64,000 bases of DNA from Streptomyces sp. SirexAA-E (GCF_000177195.2 NC_015953.1:6882001-6946000); one strand, 5' to 3'. Shown: positions 18,440-27,332, counted from the first letter of the stretch. The notes: generated by a model not told the origin, from the letters alone. Numbers and translations: made by a program.

Positions 18440-19300
18440 ATGTTCGTGGTCGACACCCAGATCCACATCTGGAAGGAAGAGACCCCGGATCGCCCCTGGG
18501 TCCCCGGGGCCCGCGAGCGCATCCGCCTCAACGGTCACCGCGAGGAGGCCTTCTCCTACGAGGAGGCCCTGGAGCTGATGGACGAGGCCGGCGTCAACCG
18601 GGCCCTGATCCTCCCGCCCTCGTGGGAGGGCAACCGCATCGACTACGCCCTGGAGGCGTGCGAGGCCCACCCCGACCGCTTCGGCGTCATGGCCCGCGTC
18701 CCGCAGGACGACGAGGCCGAAGGCACCGCCCTGCTCAAGGACTTCGCGCAGAACCCGCACATCAAGGGGACGCGCCTGACCTTCCACCGGCCGCAGGACC
18801 GCAACTGGATGATCGACGGCACCAACGACTGGTACTGGCCGATCGCCGAAGAACTGCGCATCCCCACCATGGTCCACGCGCCGATCTGGAAGAAGGAGCT
18901 CGGCGAGATCGCGGCCGGGCACCCGGAGCTGAAGATCATCATCGACCACATGGGCATCATGGCCCGCTGCGTGGACGACGCCATCGGCTACTGGGTCTCC
19001 GAGACCGCCGATCTGCACAAGCACCCCAACATCTACGTCAAGCTCTCGGCCCTGCCCGGGTACTCGACGGAGCCCTTCCCGAACAGGAACATCGAGAAGT
19101 ACGTGCGCGAGATGGTCGACAGGATGGGCCCGCAGCGCTGCTTCTACGGCACCGACATCACCCGCCTGCTCGGCCACGGCATCACCTACACCGACACCAT
19201 CGAACAGTTCACCAAGCACTGGGACTTCACCCCGGAGGAGCTGGAGTGGATGCTGGGCCGAGGCATCAGCGAGGTCCTGGACTGGCCGGTCGAGGGCTGA
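18440..19300 (+). CDS. Amidohydrolase 2 family protein (metal hydrolase/decarboxylase fold)
   Basis: A 286-residue TIM-barrel amidohydrolase of the subgroup that begins DTQIHIW. The first metal His of the classical H-x-H pair reads Gln here, which is common in this branch. Later landmarks are the His in PTMVHAPIW, the His in IIIDHMGIM and the catalytic Asp in CFYGTDITR. Relatives include 2-pyrone-4,6-dicarboxylate lactonase and non-oxidative decarboxylases of aromatic or muconic acids. Fourteen bases separate it from the thiamine-diphosphate enzyme gene. The ATG at 18440 has GAAAGAGG upstream. Confidence 0.87.
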   Translation: MFVVDTQIHIWKEETPDRPWVPGARERIRLNGHREEAFSYEEALELMDEAGVNRALILPPSWEGNRIDYALEACEAHPDRFGVMARVPQDDEAEGTALLKDFAQNPHIKGTRLTFHRPQDRNWMIDGTNDWYWPIAEELRIPTMVHAPIWKKELGEIAAGHPELKIIIDHMGIMARCVDDAIGYWVSETADLHKHPNIYVKLSALPGYSTEPFPNRNIEKYVREMVDRMGPQRCFYGTDITRLLGHGITYTDTIEQFTKHWDFTPEELEWMLGRGISEVLDWPVEG

Positions 19301-19313
19301 GGACACCCCTGCG

Positions 19314-21023
19314 ATGACGGACAGCACGCAGACGCCAGGTGCCGACGGCGGTGACGCGGTCGTCTCCGCCTTCGAGGCGGTGGGCGCCGACTACCTCTTC
19401 TGCTCGTCGGGGTCCGAATGGGCCCCCGTGTGGGAGTCCCTGGCCCGGCGCCACCGCGACGGCGAACCGGCGCCGGGCTACCTCGACCTCACCCACGAGA
19501 CCGTCGCGGTCGGCATGGCGACCGGGTACGGCCTGGTCACCCGCCGCCCGCAAGGGGTCCTCCTGCACGCCGCCCCCGGCCTGCTCCAGGGCTCGATGGC
19601 GATCCACGGGGCGCTGCTCACCGGAGTCCCCATGGTGGTCGCCTCCTCGGAGTCCAGCACCTACGGCGACGGCCCGGGGCAGGACCCGGGTGGCCAGTGG
19701 TACCGCAACCTCTCGATCGTGGGCGGCCCGCACGGCGTCGCCCGGCCCTTCACCAAGTGGTCCAACGAGGCCGCCGACGTCCACACCCTGCCCACGATGA
19801 TCACCAGGTCGGCGGAGCTGGCCCGGCGGGCACCGGCCGGCCCCGCGTACCTCAACATCCCGCTGGAGATCCTCCTGGAGGAGTGGGACGGCCGGGAGGC
19901 CAAGCCGGTCGTGGCACCCGGCTCCACGCACAGCTCGCCCGACGAGGCCGACTCGGTCGCCCGGATGATCCGCGAGGCGGAGAACCCCGTGATCGTGACG
20001 GAGACGGCCGGCCGTGAGGCGGGCGGCTTCGAGGCGCTCGTCGCCTTCGCCGAGGCGTGGGACATCCCCGTCGTCGAGCCCGACTCCGCCGTCTGCGGCA
20101 ACTTCCCGCGGACCCATCCGCTGCACGGTGGCGGGGACATCGGCCCGTGGATGGACGAGGCGGACCTGATCCTCCTGGTCAACTGCCGCGTCCCCTTCTA
20201 CCCGCCGAGCCGCCGCCCCGCCAAGGCGAAGGTCGTCGTCATCGACGAGGTGCCGCAGCGCCCGCACCTCGCCTACCAGGTGCTGTTCGCCGACCGGTAT
20301 CTGGAAGGCGGTGTCGCCCACACCCTGCGCCAGCTGGCCAGGCGGGCGACAGACCTCGACGGGGCGGCCGTCGCCCGGCGCCGGGCCGCCCAGGAGGAGC
20401 GGTACGCGGCGGAGCAGTCCGCCGTCGCCGAAGCGGAGTCCAGGGCGGAACGGGCCGAGGGGACCGACCCGGTCCTGGTCGCCGCCACCCTGCGCCGTCT
20501 GCTCGACGGCTCGGACGCCATCGTGGTCGACGAGACCATCACGCACAGCCGTACCGTCAAGCGCCACCTGAAGACCTCCGGCCCCGACTCCTACTTCTAC
20601 GTGCAGGGCGGGCTCGGACAGGGCATCGCCGTCGCCCTGGGCGCCAAACTCGCCGCACGGGACCGCCCGGTGGTCTTCACCGTCGGCGACGGGGCCTTCA
20701 CGTACAACCCGGTGATTCCGTCGTACGACGCCGCCCGGACGTACGGCCTTCCGGTGCTGATCGTCGTCTTCAACAACCGTGTCTACAGATCGATGAACCT
20801 CAACCACCGGAGGTTCTACCCCGAGGGCGCGGCCGCCGAGACCGGTGAATGGCTGGGCACGGATCTGCACCGGCTGCCCCGGCTCGCGGCGTTCGCCGAG
20901 CCGTTCGGCATGCACACCGAGACCGTCGACACGCCCGACGCGCTCGCCCCCGCCCTGGAGCGCGCGCTCAAGGCGGTGGCGGACGGCACCACCGCCGTCG
21001 TCGACGTCCTCGTCACCCGCTGA
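19314..21023 (+). CDS. Thiamine-diphosphate-dependent enzyme (2-oxo acid decarboxylase/acetolactate synthase-like)
   Basis: A 569-residue three-domain ThDP enzyme. The N-terminal domain carries the cofactor-activating Glu in the LTHETVAVG motif at about residue 60. The middle domain spans about 200-340, and the C-terminal domain has the metal/ThDP motif GDGAF ending in FNN at about 460-490. This layout fits benzoylformate decarboxylase, acetolactate synthase-like carboligases and related 2-oxo acid decarboxylases. It likely decarboxylates or carboligates a 2-oxo acid made in the island. It sits between the amidohydrolase and the Ldh-type dehydrogenase, with 13 and 19 base gaps. Confidence 0.88.
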   Translation: MTDSTQTPGADGGDAVVSAFEAVGADYLFCSSGSEWAPVWESLARRHRDGEPAPGYLDLTHETVAVGMATGYGLVTRRPQGVLLHAAPGLLQGSMAIHGALLTGVPMVVASSESSTYGDGPGQDPGGQWYRNLSIVGGPHGVARPFTKWSNEAADVHTLPTMITRSAELARRAPAGPAYLNIPLEILLEEWDGREAKPVVAPGSTHSSPDEADSVARMIREAENPVIVTETAGREAGGFEALVAFAEAWDIPVVEPDSAVCGNFPRTHPLHGGGDIGPWMDEADLILLVNCRVPFYPPSRRPAKAKVVVIDEVPQRPHLAYQVLFADRYLEGGVAHTLRQLARRATDLDGAAVARRRAAQEERYAAEQSAVAEAESRAERAEGTDPVLVAATLRRLLDGSDAIVVDETITHSRTVKRHLKTSGPDSYFYVQGGLGQGIAVALGAKLAARDRPVVFTVGDGAFTYNPVIPSYDAARTYGLPVLIVVFNNRVYRSMNLNHRRFYPEGAAAETGEWLGTDLHRLPRLAAFAEPFGMHTETVDTPDALAPALERALKAVADGTTAVVDVLVTR

Positions 21024-21042
21024 ACAGGAGGCATCAGCCACC

Positions 21043-22125
21043 ATGACCGACACCCCCGTTTCCAAGCCGGGTACGACCCTGGTCGCCGCCGGCGACCTGC
21101 TGGACTTCGCCGCGGCCCTCCTCGAGAAGGGAGGTCTGTGCGCCGAGGACGCCCGCACCACCGCCGACGTCTTCGTCTGGGCCGCGCGACGCGGCGTCGA
21201 CTCGCACGGCACCGCCCGTGTCCCGGCCTATCTGGAGCTGCTGGCCAAGGGCGTGGCGAACGCCCGGCCCGAGATCACGGTCGAGTCCACGACGCCGGCC
21301 GCCGCCGTCCTGGACGCCGACCGCGCGCCGGGCCCGGTGGCCCTCACCCGGGCGGCACGGGAGGCGGTGGACCGGGCCAGGACGTACGGCATCGCCACCG
21401 TGGGTGTGCGCCGCACCGTCCACACCGGCGCCATCGGCTACTACGTGTCCAGGATCGCCGAACAGGGCCTGGTCGGCATCGGTTTCGTCTCCGGTATGCC
21501 CAACATGGGCTACACCGGTGCCAAGGGCGCGGCCGTGGCGACCAGCCCGCTGGCCGTCGCCGTACCCGCGACCGGCCACGCCCCCCTGCTCCTCGACATG
21601 GCGACCGCCACCATCGCACTGGGGAAGATCCGCCAGGCGAAGGCCGACGGCACACCGCTGCCGGAGGGCGCCGCGGCCACCAGGGACGGCACGCCGACGA
21701 CCGACCCGGAACGGGCGGTCATGCCGCTGCCGCTCGGCGGCGTCAAGGGTTCGGGCATGTCGCTCGCCTTCGAACTGCTCACCAGCGTGCTGGTCGGGGC
21801 GCCCATCTTCTCGTCCTTCCACTCGGACGACCCGCAAGGCCGCACCCACCGCCAGAACGCCCTTCTGATCGCGGTGGACCCGGCCGCGTTCGGCGGTGCC
21901 GAGGCGTTCACCGAGGCGGTGGACACCACGCTGAGCACCCTCAAGGCCCTTCCGGTGGCGGACGATGCCTCCGGTGTCTTCTACCCGGGCGAGCGCTCGG
22001 CGGCCCTGTCGGCCGAACGCGGCCGTACCGGGATACCGGTGGCGCCGAAGGTGTGGCGCGAACTCCTGGTGAAGGCAGAGGAGTTCGGCGTCACGCCACC
22101 GAGGGCCCTCGGTGGCGCCGGCTGA
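21043..22125 (+). CDS. Ldh family (malate/L-sulfolactate/ureidoglycolate-type) dehydrogenase
   Basis: A 360-residue oxidoreductase of the Ldh2/MDH2/YlbC family, which uses NAD(P) without a Rossmann fold to interconvert 2-hydroxy and 2-oxo acids. The family signature is RGVDSHGTARVP at about residues 49-60. FVSGMPNMGYTGAKGAAVATSP marks the cofactor region (quoted in part; positions about 145-165), and LPLGGVKGSGMSL is the C-terminal landmark. The ATG at 21043 follows AGGAGG at 21026-21031. It closes the island; two hairpins follow, one overlapping its last codons. Confidence 0.88.
   Translation: MTDTPVSKPGTTLVAAGDLLDFAAALLEKGGLCAEDARTTADVFVWAARRGVDSHGTARVPAYLELLAKGVANARPEITVESTTPAAAVLDADRAPGPVALTRAAREAVDRARTYGIATVGVRRTVHTGAIGYYVSRIAEQGLVGIGFVSGMPNMGYTGAKGAAVATSPLAVAVPATGHAPLLLDMATATIALGKIRQAKADGTPLPEGAAATRDGTPTTDPERAVMPLPLGGVKGSGMSLAFELLTSVLVGAPIFSSFHSDDPQGRTHRQNALLIAVDPAAFGGAEAFTEAVDTTLSTLKALPVADDASGVFYPGERSAALSAERGRTGIPVAPKVWRELLVKAEEFGVTPPRALGGAG
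22094..22117. repeat. 24-bp perfect palindrome over the 3' end of the Ldh gene
   Basis: Bases 22094-22117 read the same on both strands with no loop and cover codons just before the stop at 22123-22125. It may add to termination with the hairpin that follows, or be a binding site. Function is uncertain. Confidence 0.5.
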
Positions 22126-22136
22126 CGGACCCGGCA

Positions 22137-22179
22137 CGCGGTGCGGGGCCCGGCGGTGCGGACCTGGCCCCGCACCGCG
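22137..22179 (+). terminator. Terminator of the catabolic island
   Basis: A perfect 14-bp stem (22137-22150 with 22166-22179) and a 15-base loop lie 12 bases after the Ldh stop. It marks the boundary between the catabolic and the iron-uptake regions. Confidence 0.75.
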
Positions 22180-22223
22180 CGGGGGCCCGGGACGAAAGGC
22201 GGGTGACAGACGGCCCGGACGTG

Positions 22224-22242
22224 AGAGGTAAGGTAACCCTAA
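22224..22242. promoter_or_regulatory. Iron box upstream of the esterase gene
   Basis: AGAGGTAAGGTAACCCTAA matches the 19-bp DmdR/IdeR consensus TTAGGTTAGGCTAACCTAA at 13 positions. It lies 30 bases before the start of the esterase gene, so iron-replete repression is expected. Confidence 0.75.
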
Positions 22243-22271
22243 GTCGTCTCTGTCTGTCACTCGGAGCCCCC

Positions 22272-23531
22272 GTGATCACGTTCCCGCCGCCCCAGGACGC
22301 CCCGCGCCGGCCTCCGCGGACCGCGCGCCCGGACGGTGTGCCCCGGCTCGCCGTCCCCGCACGGCCGCTGCCCCCACCCGAGGGGGTCGAGGAGTTCTGG
22401 GCGGCCGTGCGCGACGGAGGCGGTCCGCTCGTCTCGCCGGATCCCCGAGGCAGTGCCGACCATCGCGCCGTGACGTTTCTGTGGCGCGGCACCGAGGCGA
22501 CCCGAGCCGTCCAGGTCCTCCCCAACAAGCTCGGCGACCCCCGGGCCCCCGAGGGCAACATGATGGAGCGGCATCCCGGCACCGACATCTGGCACTGGAC
22601 GCTGCGCCTGCGCCACGACTGGCGCGGTACCTACGACTTCTACGTCGACGAGGGGGGCGGCCCCGAGGCGGGGACCCCCGCGTACTGGCAGTGGCTGCGG
22701 ACCCGTCGTCGGCCCGACCCGCTCAATCCGCGGACGCTGCCGCGCCGGTGGAGCGGGGACCCGGTCTCCTACGCCGGACTCCCGGCGGCGCCCCGGGCCA
22801 CGGACTGGGCGCCCCGCCGGGGCGTGGCCCGGGGGCGCGTCGCCGTCCACGACGTCCCGGCCCGCGCCTTCGGCGACGGGGCCCGCCGCGTGTGGGCGTA
22901 CGAACCGCCCCTGCCCGCCGGGCACACCGGCGATCTTCCGGTGCTGGTCCTCCTCGACGGCGAGCACTGGCACGAGCACCTGGGCCTCGCCCACCTGCTC
23001 GACAACCTCATCGCGGACGGGCGCGTCCCGCCGCTCGTCGCCCTGCTGCCGGACTCGGTGGACGCCGGTACCCGCTGGGCGGAGATGACCTGCCGTCAGG
23101 AGTACGCCGTCTTCCTCGCCGAGGAGCTGCTGCCCTGGGCGGCCACGGCCCTGCCGGTCACGGACGACCCGGCCCGTACCGTCGTGGCCGGGCAGAGCCT
23201 GGGCGGGCTGTGCGCCGCCCACGCGGCGCTCTCGGCCCCCGGCCGGTTCGGCGGCGTCCTGGCCCAGTCGGGTTCCTTCTGGTGGCCCGACGGTCCGGAG
23301 TCCGAGTGGCTGACCGGACGGATCGCACGCGGACCGCGTCTCCCGGTCCGCTTCCGGCTCTCCTTCGGCGCGCAGGAGTGGGTGGCGCTGCCCGCCGCCC
23401 GCCGACTGCGGGACACGCTCGCGGCGGTGGGCTACGACGTCTCGTACCACGAGTTCAACGGCGGGCACGACTACCTGTGCTGGCGCACCGAACTCGCGGA
23501 CGGCCTGGTGGAGCTGCTGTCCCGGACCTGA
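22272..23531 (+). CDS. fes: Enterochelin esterase-like ferri-siderophore hydrolase
   Basis: A 419-residue protein with the two-part plan of Fes: an N-terminal lid domain (about 40-170; MMERHPGTDIWHWTLRLRHD is its landmark) and a C-terminal esterase D fold. The nucleophile is Ser309 in AGQSLGGL, and the C-terminal His is in NGGHDYLCW. It cleaves ester bonds of tri-catecholate siderophores in the cytoplasm to release iron. The GTG at 22272 has a GGAG site five bases before it and no convincing earlier start. An iron box stands just upstream. It converges on the dhb genes. The substrate is probably a cyclic DHB-peptide trilactone, by analogy. Confidence 0.9.
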   Translation: MITFPPPQDAPRRPPRTARPDGVPRLAVPARPLPPPEGVEEFWAAVRDGGGPLVSPDPRGSADHRAVTFLWRGTEATRAVQVLPNKLGDPRAPEGNMMERHPGTDIWHWTLRLRHDWRGTYDFYVDEGGGPEAGTPAYWQWLRTRRRPDPLNPRTLPRRWSGDPVSYAGLPAAPRATDWAPRRGVARGRVAVHDVPARAFGDGARRVWAYEPPLPAGHTGDLPVLVLLDGEHWHEHLGLAHLLDNLIADGRVPPLVALLPDSVDAGTRWAEMTCRQEYAVFLAEELLPWAATALPVTDDPARTVVAGQSLGGLCAAHAALSAPGRFGGVLAQSGSFWWPDGPESEWLTGRIARGPRLPVRFRLSFGAQEWVALPAARRLRDTLAAVGYDVSYHEFNGGHDYLCWRTELADGLVELLSRT

Positions 23532-23533
23532 CG

Positions 23534-23566
23534 GGGGGGCGGGTCCGGTGGCCCGGCTCGCCCCCC
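23534..23566. terminator. Hairpin between convergent fes and dhbB
   Basis: GGGGGGCG at 23534-23541 pairs with CGCCCCCC at 23559-23566. It lies between two convergent stops, so it can serve both directions. Confidence 0.55.
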
Positions 23567-23574
23567 GGGGCGGG

Positions 23575-24207
23575 TCAGATCTCGTCGAGCAGGGTGTCCG
23601 TGGTGACGACACGGGCGCACCGGCCCGCGGCGTAACGCAGGGCCATGTCGTGGTCCTCACGCGAGAAGTCGGCCACCGCGTCGGCCACGACGAACGCCTG
23701 GATGTCCCGCATCCACGCGTCCGCGGCGCTCATCAGGACACCGATGTGCGCGTAGACCCCGGTGACCACCAGCTGGTCGCGGCCCGACTCGCGGAGCACG
23801 TCCTCCAGCCGGGTGCGCACGAAGGCGCTGTACTTCCACTTCGTCAGGACGATGTCCCCGTCGGCGGGCGCGACCGCCGGCGGAACGGCCAGGGCCGTGG
23901 GGTCGTCCGCCGCCCCGGGCCCCCAGAAGTCGAGCTGGAGGCCGCGTTCCTCGGGTGTCTGGCCGCCCTTCTGGGCCGAGTAGACCACCGGGACGCCGGC
24001 CCGGCGGCACTGCCCGATGATGCGGGCGGTGTTGTCGAGCATCCCGGTCAGCGGCTGCTCACCGGCCGGATAGGCGCCGAGGAAGTGGTTCTGCAGATCG
24101 TGGACGAGGAGCACGGCGCGTGCGGGGTCCACGGCCCAGTCGACGCGGTTGGCGGGCAGTTCGGCCCCGGTCGGCAGGGCGTAGGGAGCGATGGCGGGAA
24201 GTGCCAT
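23575..24207 (-). CDS. dhbB: Isochorismatase without aryl carrier domain
   Basis: A 210-residue isochorismatase that turns isochorismate into 2,3-dihydro-2,3-dihydroxybenzoate and pyruvate. The catalytic Asp lies in LLVHDLQNHF and the Lys in VLTKWKYSAF. The usual Cys position reads Gly in VTGVYAHIG, as in EntB and PhzD and unlike cysteine-type isochorismatase-like hydrolases. EntB and DhbB usually continue with a carrier domain of about 75 residues; this protein stops at the end of the hydrolase, so the carrier must come from elsewhere. It is the last gene of dhbC-dhbE-dhbB, 35 bases after dhbE. Confidence 0.9.
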   Translation of the reverse strand: MALPAIAPYALPTGAELPANRVDWAVDPARAVLLVHDLQNHFLGAYPAGEQPLTGMLDNTARIIGQCRRAGVPVVYSAQKGGQTPEERGLQLDFWGPGAADDPTALAVPPAVAPADGDIVLTKWKYSAFVRTRLEDVLRESGRDQLVVTGVYAHIGVLMSAADAWMRDIQAFVVADAVADFSREDHDMALRYAAGRCARVVTTDTLLDEI

Positions 24208-24242
24208 GGGAGGGAAGACCTTTCGTGCCGCGCGGGGCGGAC

Positions 24243-25913
24243 TCAGTGCTGGAGCGGGGCGGCCGGGCCGGGGGCCGCGTCGGAACGCAGCCCCTTCTTG
24301 CTGACCTTGCCGATGCCGGTCTGCGGGAAGGCGTCGACGAACTCGACGAGATCGGGAACCTTGTAGGCGGCGACACCGCGCTCGCGGACCAGCCGCCTGA
24401 CGGCGGGCGCCTTCAGGGGCTCGGCGCCCTCGCGCAGGATGACGTAGGCCAGGGAGCGTTCCCCGAGGTACTCGTCGGCGACGCCCACCAGCGACACGTC
24501 GTGGACGGACGGGTGGGAGAGGATGATGTTCTCGATCTCCTCGGGGGCGATCTTCTCGCCGCCCCGGTTGATCTGGTCCTTGGCCCGGCCCTCGACGACG
24601 AGATGACCGGTCGGGGTGCGGCGCACGATGTCACCCGTGCGGTAGAAGCCGTCGGACGTGAACGACCGGGCGTTGTGCTCGGGGGCACGCCAGTAGCCGC
24701 GGATCGTGTACGGGCCCCGGGTCAGCAGGTGCCCGTAGGCGCCGTCCGGAACCTCCTGGTCCGCGTCGTCGACGACGCGGATCTCGTCGTCCGGGGAGAT
24801 CGGCAGGCCCTGGGTGGTGACGACCGTCTCGTCGTCGTCGTCCAGGCGCGTGTAGTTGACGAGCCCCTCGGCCATGCCGAAGACCTGCATCAGCCGGCAG
24901 CCCAGGGCGGGTTCCAGCCGCCGGGCCGCGGCCTCGCTGTACTTGGCGCCGCCGACGAGGACCAGGCGGAGGCTGGAGAGGTCGTGCTCGGTGTCCTCTG
25001 CGGCCTGGGTCCACAGCAGGGCGAGCGGCGGCACCATGCCGGTCATGGTGACGCGCTCGGCGGCCACGAGGGGGAAGGCCGTCGCGGCGTCGGGACGGGG
25101 GCAGAGCACGACCGTGCCGCCGGCGTAGAGCGTGCCCAGCCAGCCCGGCGAGCTCATCGGGAAGTTGTGCGCGGCGGGCAGGACGACCAGGTACCGGGTG
25201 TCCGCGTCGACCCCGCAGATCTCGTCGGACCCGCGCAGCGAGTAGATGTAGTCGTCGTGCGTACGGGGGATCAGCTTGGGCACGCCCGTCGTGCCGCCCG
25301 ACAGCTGGAGGAACGCCAGGTCGTCCGGGGCGGGCCCCTCGGGCAGGCCGTCCGCCTCGCGCGGAACGTCGGACAGCGGGGTGTGCTCGCCCGGATCGCC
25401 GACGACGAACACGTGCCGCAGCGTCGGGGTGTCCGCCTTGACCTTCGAGGCGAGGTCGCGGTGGTCGAAGCCGGCGTGCCTGTCGGGGATCACATAGGCG
25501 ACGGCCTCGGTGAACGAGCAGAAGTACGCGATCTCCGTCTCCCGGTGCGCGGGCAGCGCGTACACGGGCAGGGCGCCGAGGCGGAACAGCGCGAAGGCGA
25601 CCTCGACGAACTCGCCGACGTTGGGCAGTTGCAGGACGACCCGGTCGCCCTTGGATATGCCGCGCGCGGCGAATCCGGCGGCCAGCCGGGCCGAGCGCTC
25701 CTCCAGCTCACGGTAGGTCCACGTCCGGCGTTCGGGGGCCGGGTCCACGACCGCGATCCGGTCGGGGTGGGCGGCGGCGCGCTCGGCGAGCACGGAGCCG
25801 AAGGTCTCGCCGCGCCAGTGGCCGGCCGCGCGGTAGCGCTCGGCGAACTCGGCGGGCCAGGTAGGCGCGTCGGGCTCCGGGGCGTCGGTGCCGGGCGTCG
25901 GGGTGAGGGTCAC
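24243..25913 (-). CDS. dhbE: 2,3-dihydroxybenzoate-AMP ligase
   Basis: A 556-residue adenylating enzyme of the EntE/DhbE type that activates 2,3-dihydroxybenzoate with ATP for transfer to a carrier protein. The nucleotide loop is LSGGTTGVPK, the aryl-acid pocket motif is AAHNFPMSSPG (Asn binds the acid hydroxyl in EntE), the hinge region is RGGEKIAPEEIE and the C-terminal catalytic Lys is in GKVSKKG. The GTG start at 25913 overlaps the dhbC stop by four bases. Earlier starts would run into dhbC. The presence of an activating ligase shows the DHB is meant for a peptide siderophore, although no NRPS is in the window. Confidence 0.93.
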   Translation of the reverse strand: MTLTPTPGTDAPEPDAPTWPAEFAERYRAAGHWRGETFGSVLAERAAAHPDRIAVVDPAPERRTWTYRELEERSARLAAGFAARGISKGDRVVLQLPNVGEFVEVAFALFRLGALPVYALPAHRETEIAYFCSFTEAVAYVIPDRHAGFDHRDLASKVKADTPTLRHVFVVGDPGEHTPLSDVPREADGLPEGPAPDDLAFLQLSGGTTGVPKLIPRTHDDYIYSLRGSDEICGVDADTRYLVVLPAAHNFPMSSPGWLGTLYAGGTVVLCPRPDAATAFPLVAAERVTMTGMVPPLALLWTQAAEDTEHDLSSLRLVLVGGAKYSEAAARRLEPALGCRLMQVFGMAEGLVNYTRLDDDDETVVTTQGLPISPDDEIRVVDDADQEVPDGAYGHLLTRGPYTIRGYWRAPEHNARSFTSDGFYRTGDIVRRTPTGHLVVEGRAKDQINRGGEKIAPEEIENIILSHPSVHDVSLVGVADEYLGERSLAYVILREGAEPLKAPAVRRLVRERGVAAYKVPDLVEFVDAFPQTGIGKVSKKGLRSDAAPGPAAPLQH

Positions 25914-27112
25914 AGGGTCGCTCCCACAGCGTTGAGGAAAGTACGGAACTTGGCGCCGGTCTCCGCCGTCTCGGCGTCGGGTGAGGACTGGGCCACCACA
26001 CCGGCCCCGGCGAAGAGCCGCAGGGTGGTGCCCTCGGCCTCGGCACAGCGGATCGTCACGACCCACTCGCCGTCGCCCTCGGCGTCCTGCCAGCCGAGCA
26101 TGCCGGTGTACGCGCCCCGGTCGAAGGGCTCCGACTCGGCGATGACCGCACGGGCGGCCTCGGTCGGGGTGCCGCAGACCGCGGGCGTGGGATGCAGGGC
26201 GGAGGCCAGATCCAGGGCGGAGGCGGCGGCCGGATCGGTGAGGTCCCCGGTGAGGGTCGTGGACAGGTGCCACATCGTCGCCGTGCGTATCAGCGTGGGG
26301 CGTTCCGGTGCCTCCAGGCGCGTACAGAACGGTGCGAGTGCCTCCCGGACGGCGTCGACGACGACGGCGTGCTCGTGCAGGTCCTTCGGTGACTCCAGCA
26401 GGGCCGCCGCCCGCCGTACGTCCTCGGCCAGTTCGCCGCTGCGGGGCGCGGAGCCGGCCAGCGGGTTGGCGACGAGCTGTCCGCCCCGGCGTGCGACGAG
26501 GAGTTCGGGGCTGGCCCCGATGAGTGTGCGGCCCGGACCGCTGGGCACCGCGAACGTGTAACCCCCAGGGTCCCGGCGCGCCAGCCGGTTCAGCATGCCG
26601 GGCAGATCGAGGGGGTGCGGCGAGGTGAGTTCCAGGGTGCGGGCGAGGACGACCTTGTCGAACTCCCCGGCCCTCATGCGCCGGACCGCCGCGGCCACCG
26701 CCTCGCCGTACCGGCCGGCGGCCGGCACCTCGCGTATGCGCCAGTCGGAGGGGTGCCCCGCGTCCGGCCCGCGCAGGGCGATCAGCGGGTCCTCGCGGAG
26801 GGCGGGCGCCCGGCGGACGGACCGCGGCACCGCCAGCGCGGGAACGCCGTCCGGGGCGAAGGGCAGCGCGCCGACGACCACGGGCGCGGGGTCGCCCGCG
26901 CGCCGCCGCGCGTCGAGGACCTCGCGCACGCGCAGGGCCACCGGGCGGGCGTCGTGCGGCACTTCGGCAGCGGTCCCGCTGCCGAGGAAGGTGTGCCGGG
27001 GAGTGGCGAGGAACCGGTCCGAGCCGGGGCGGTAGGCCTCCAGCAGAGCGGTGGCCGCGCCGGGCGAAACGATCGGAGGGGAGTCGGCGGGGACACTCGG
27101 AGAGGCGGACAT
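25910..27112 (-). CDS. dhbC: Isochorismate synthase
   Basis: A 400-residue chorismate-using enzyme of the EntC/DhbC branch that makes isochorismate. Landmarks are GEFDKVVLARTLEL, IGASPELLV, SPKDLHEHAVVVDAV, HPTPAVCGTP and the acidic end motif FDRGAYTGMLGW. The ATG at 27112 is preceded by GGGAG. The open frame extends to 27388 but is Arg/Pro-rich there. Its stop overlaps the dhbE start. No iron box is visible in the 220 bases upstream. It may be read from the iron-boxed promoter of the binding-protein gene, on the same strand, if the small hairpin at 27167 lets transcripts pass. Confidence 0.92.
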   Translation of the reverse strand: MSASPSVPADSPPIVSPGAATALLEAYRPGSDRFLATPRHTFLGSGTAAEVPHDARPVALRVREVLDARRRAGDPAPVVVGALPFAPDGVPALAVPRSVRRAPALREDPLIALRGPDAGHPSDWRIREVPAAGRYGEAVAAAVRRMRAGEFDKVVLARTLELTSPHPLDLPGMLNRLARRDPGGYTFAVPSGPGRTLIGASPELLVARRGGQLVANPLAGSAPRSGELAEDVRRAAALLESPKDLHEHAVVVDAVREALAPFCTRLEAPERPTLIRTATMWHLSTTLTGDLTDPAAASALDLASALHPTPAVCGTPTEAARAVIAESEPFDRGAYTGMLGWQDAEGDGEWVVTIRCAEAEGTTLRLFAGAGVVAQSSPDAETAETGAKFRTFLNAVGATL

Positions 27113-27166
27113 GGTGGGCTCCCGTGTGGGTGGACTCGGACTGGGCCGGGGAAGGGCTCCGGGACG

Positions 27167-27183
27167 GCGCGCCTCAGGCGCGC
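27167..27183 (-). terminator. Short hairpin between the binding-protein gene and dhbC
   Basis: GCGCGCC at 27167-27173 pairs with GGCGCGC at 27177-27183 across the loop TCA. At seven pairs it may only reduce readthrough from the binding-protein gene into dhbC. The rest of 27113-27332 shows no clear promoter or iron box. Confidence 0.45.
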
Positions 27184-27332
27184 GGGACGGTGGCCGCCGT
27201 CCCTGTACAGGTCGTGCGCGGTGACGTGGACGCGGGCTGCTCGCTCGGCCGGCGCGTGGACCGCTGCCTCGCCGACGCCCCGGACGTTTCCCGTCACGGA
27301 GGCCGTACGCCCCGGGCGCTCCTGGAAGCCGC

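Noticed and set aside
27113..27332. Search for an iron box in front of dhbC
   Set aside because: No stretch resembles the TTAGGTTAGGCTAACCTAA consensus, so separate iron control of dhbC is not claimed.
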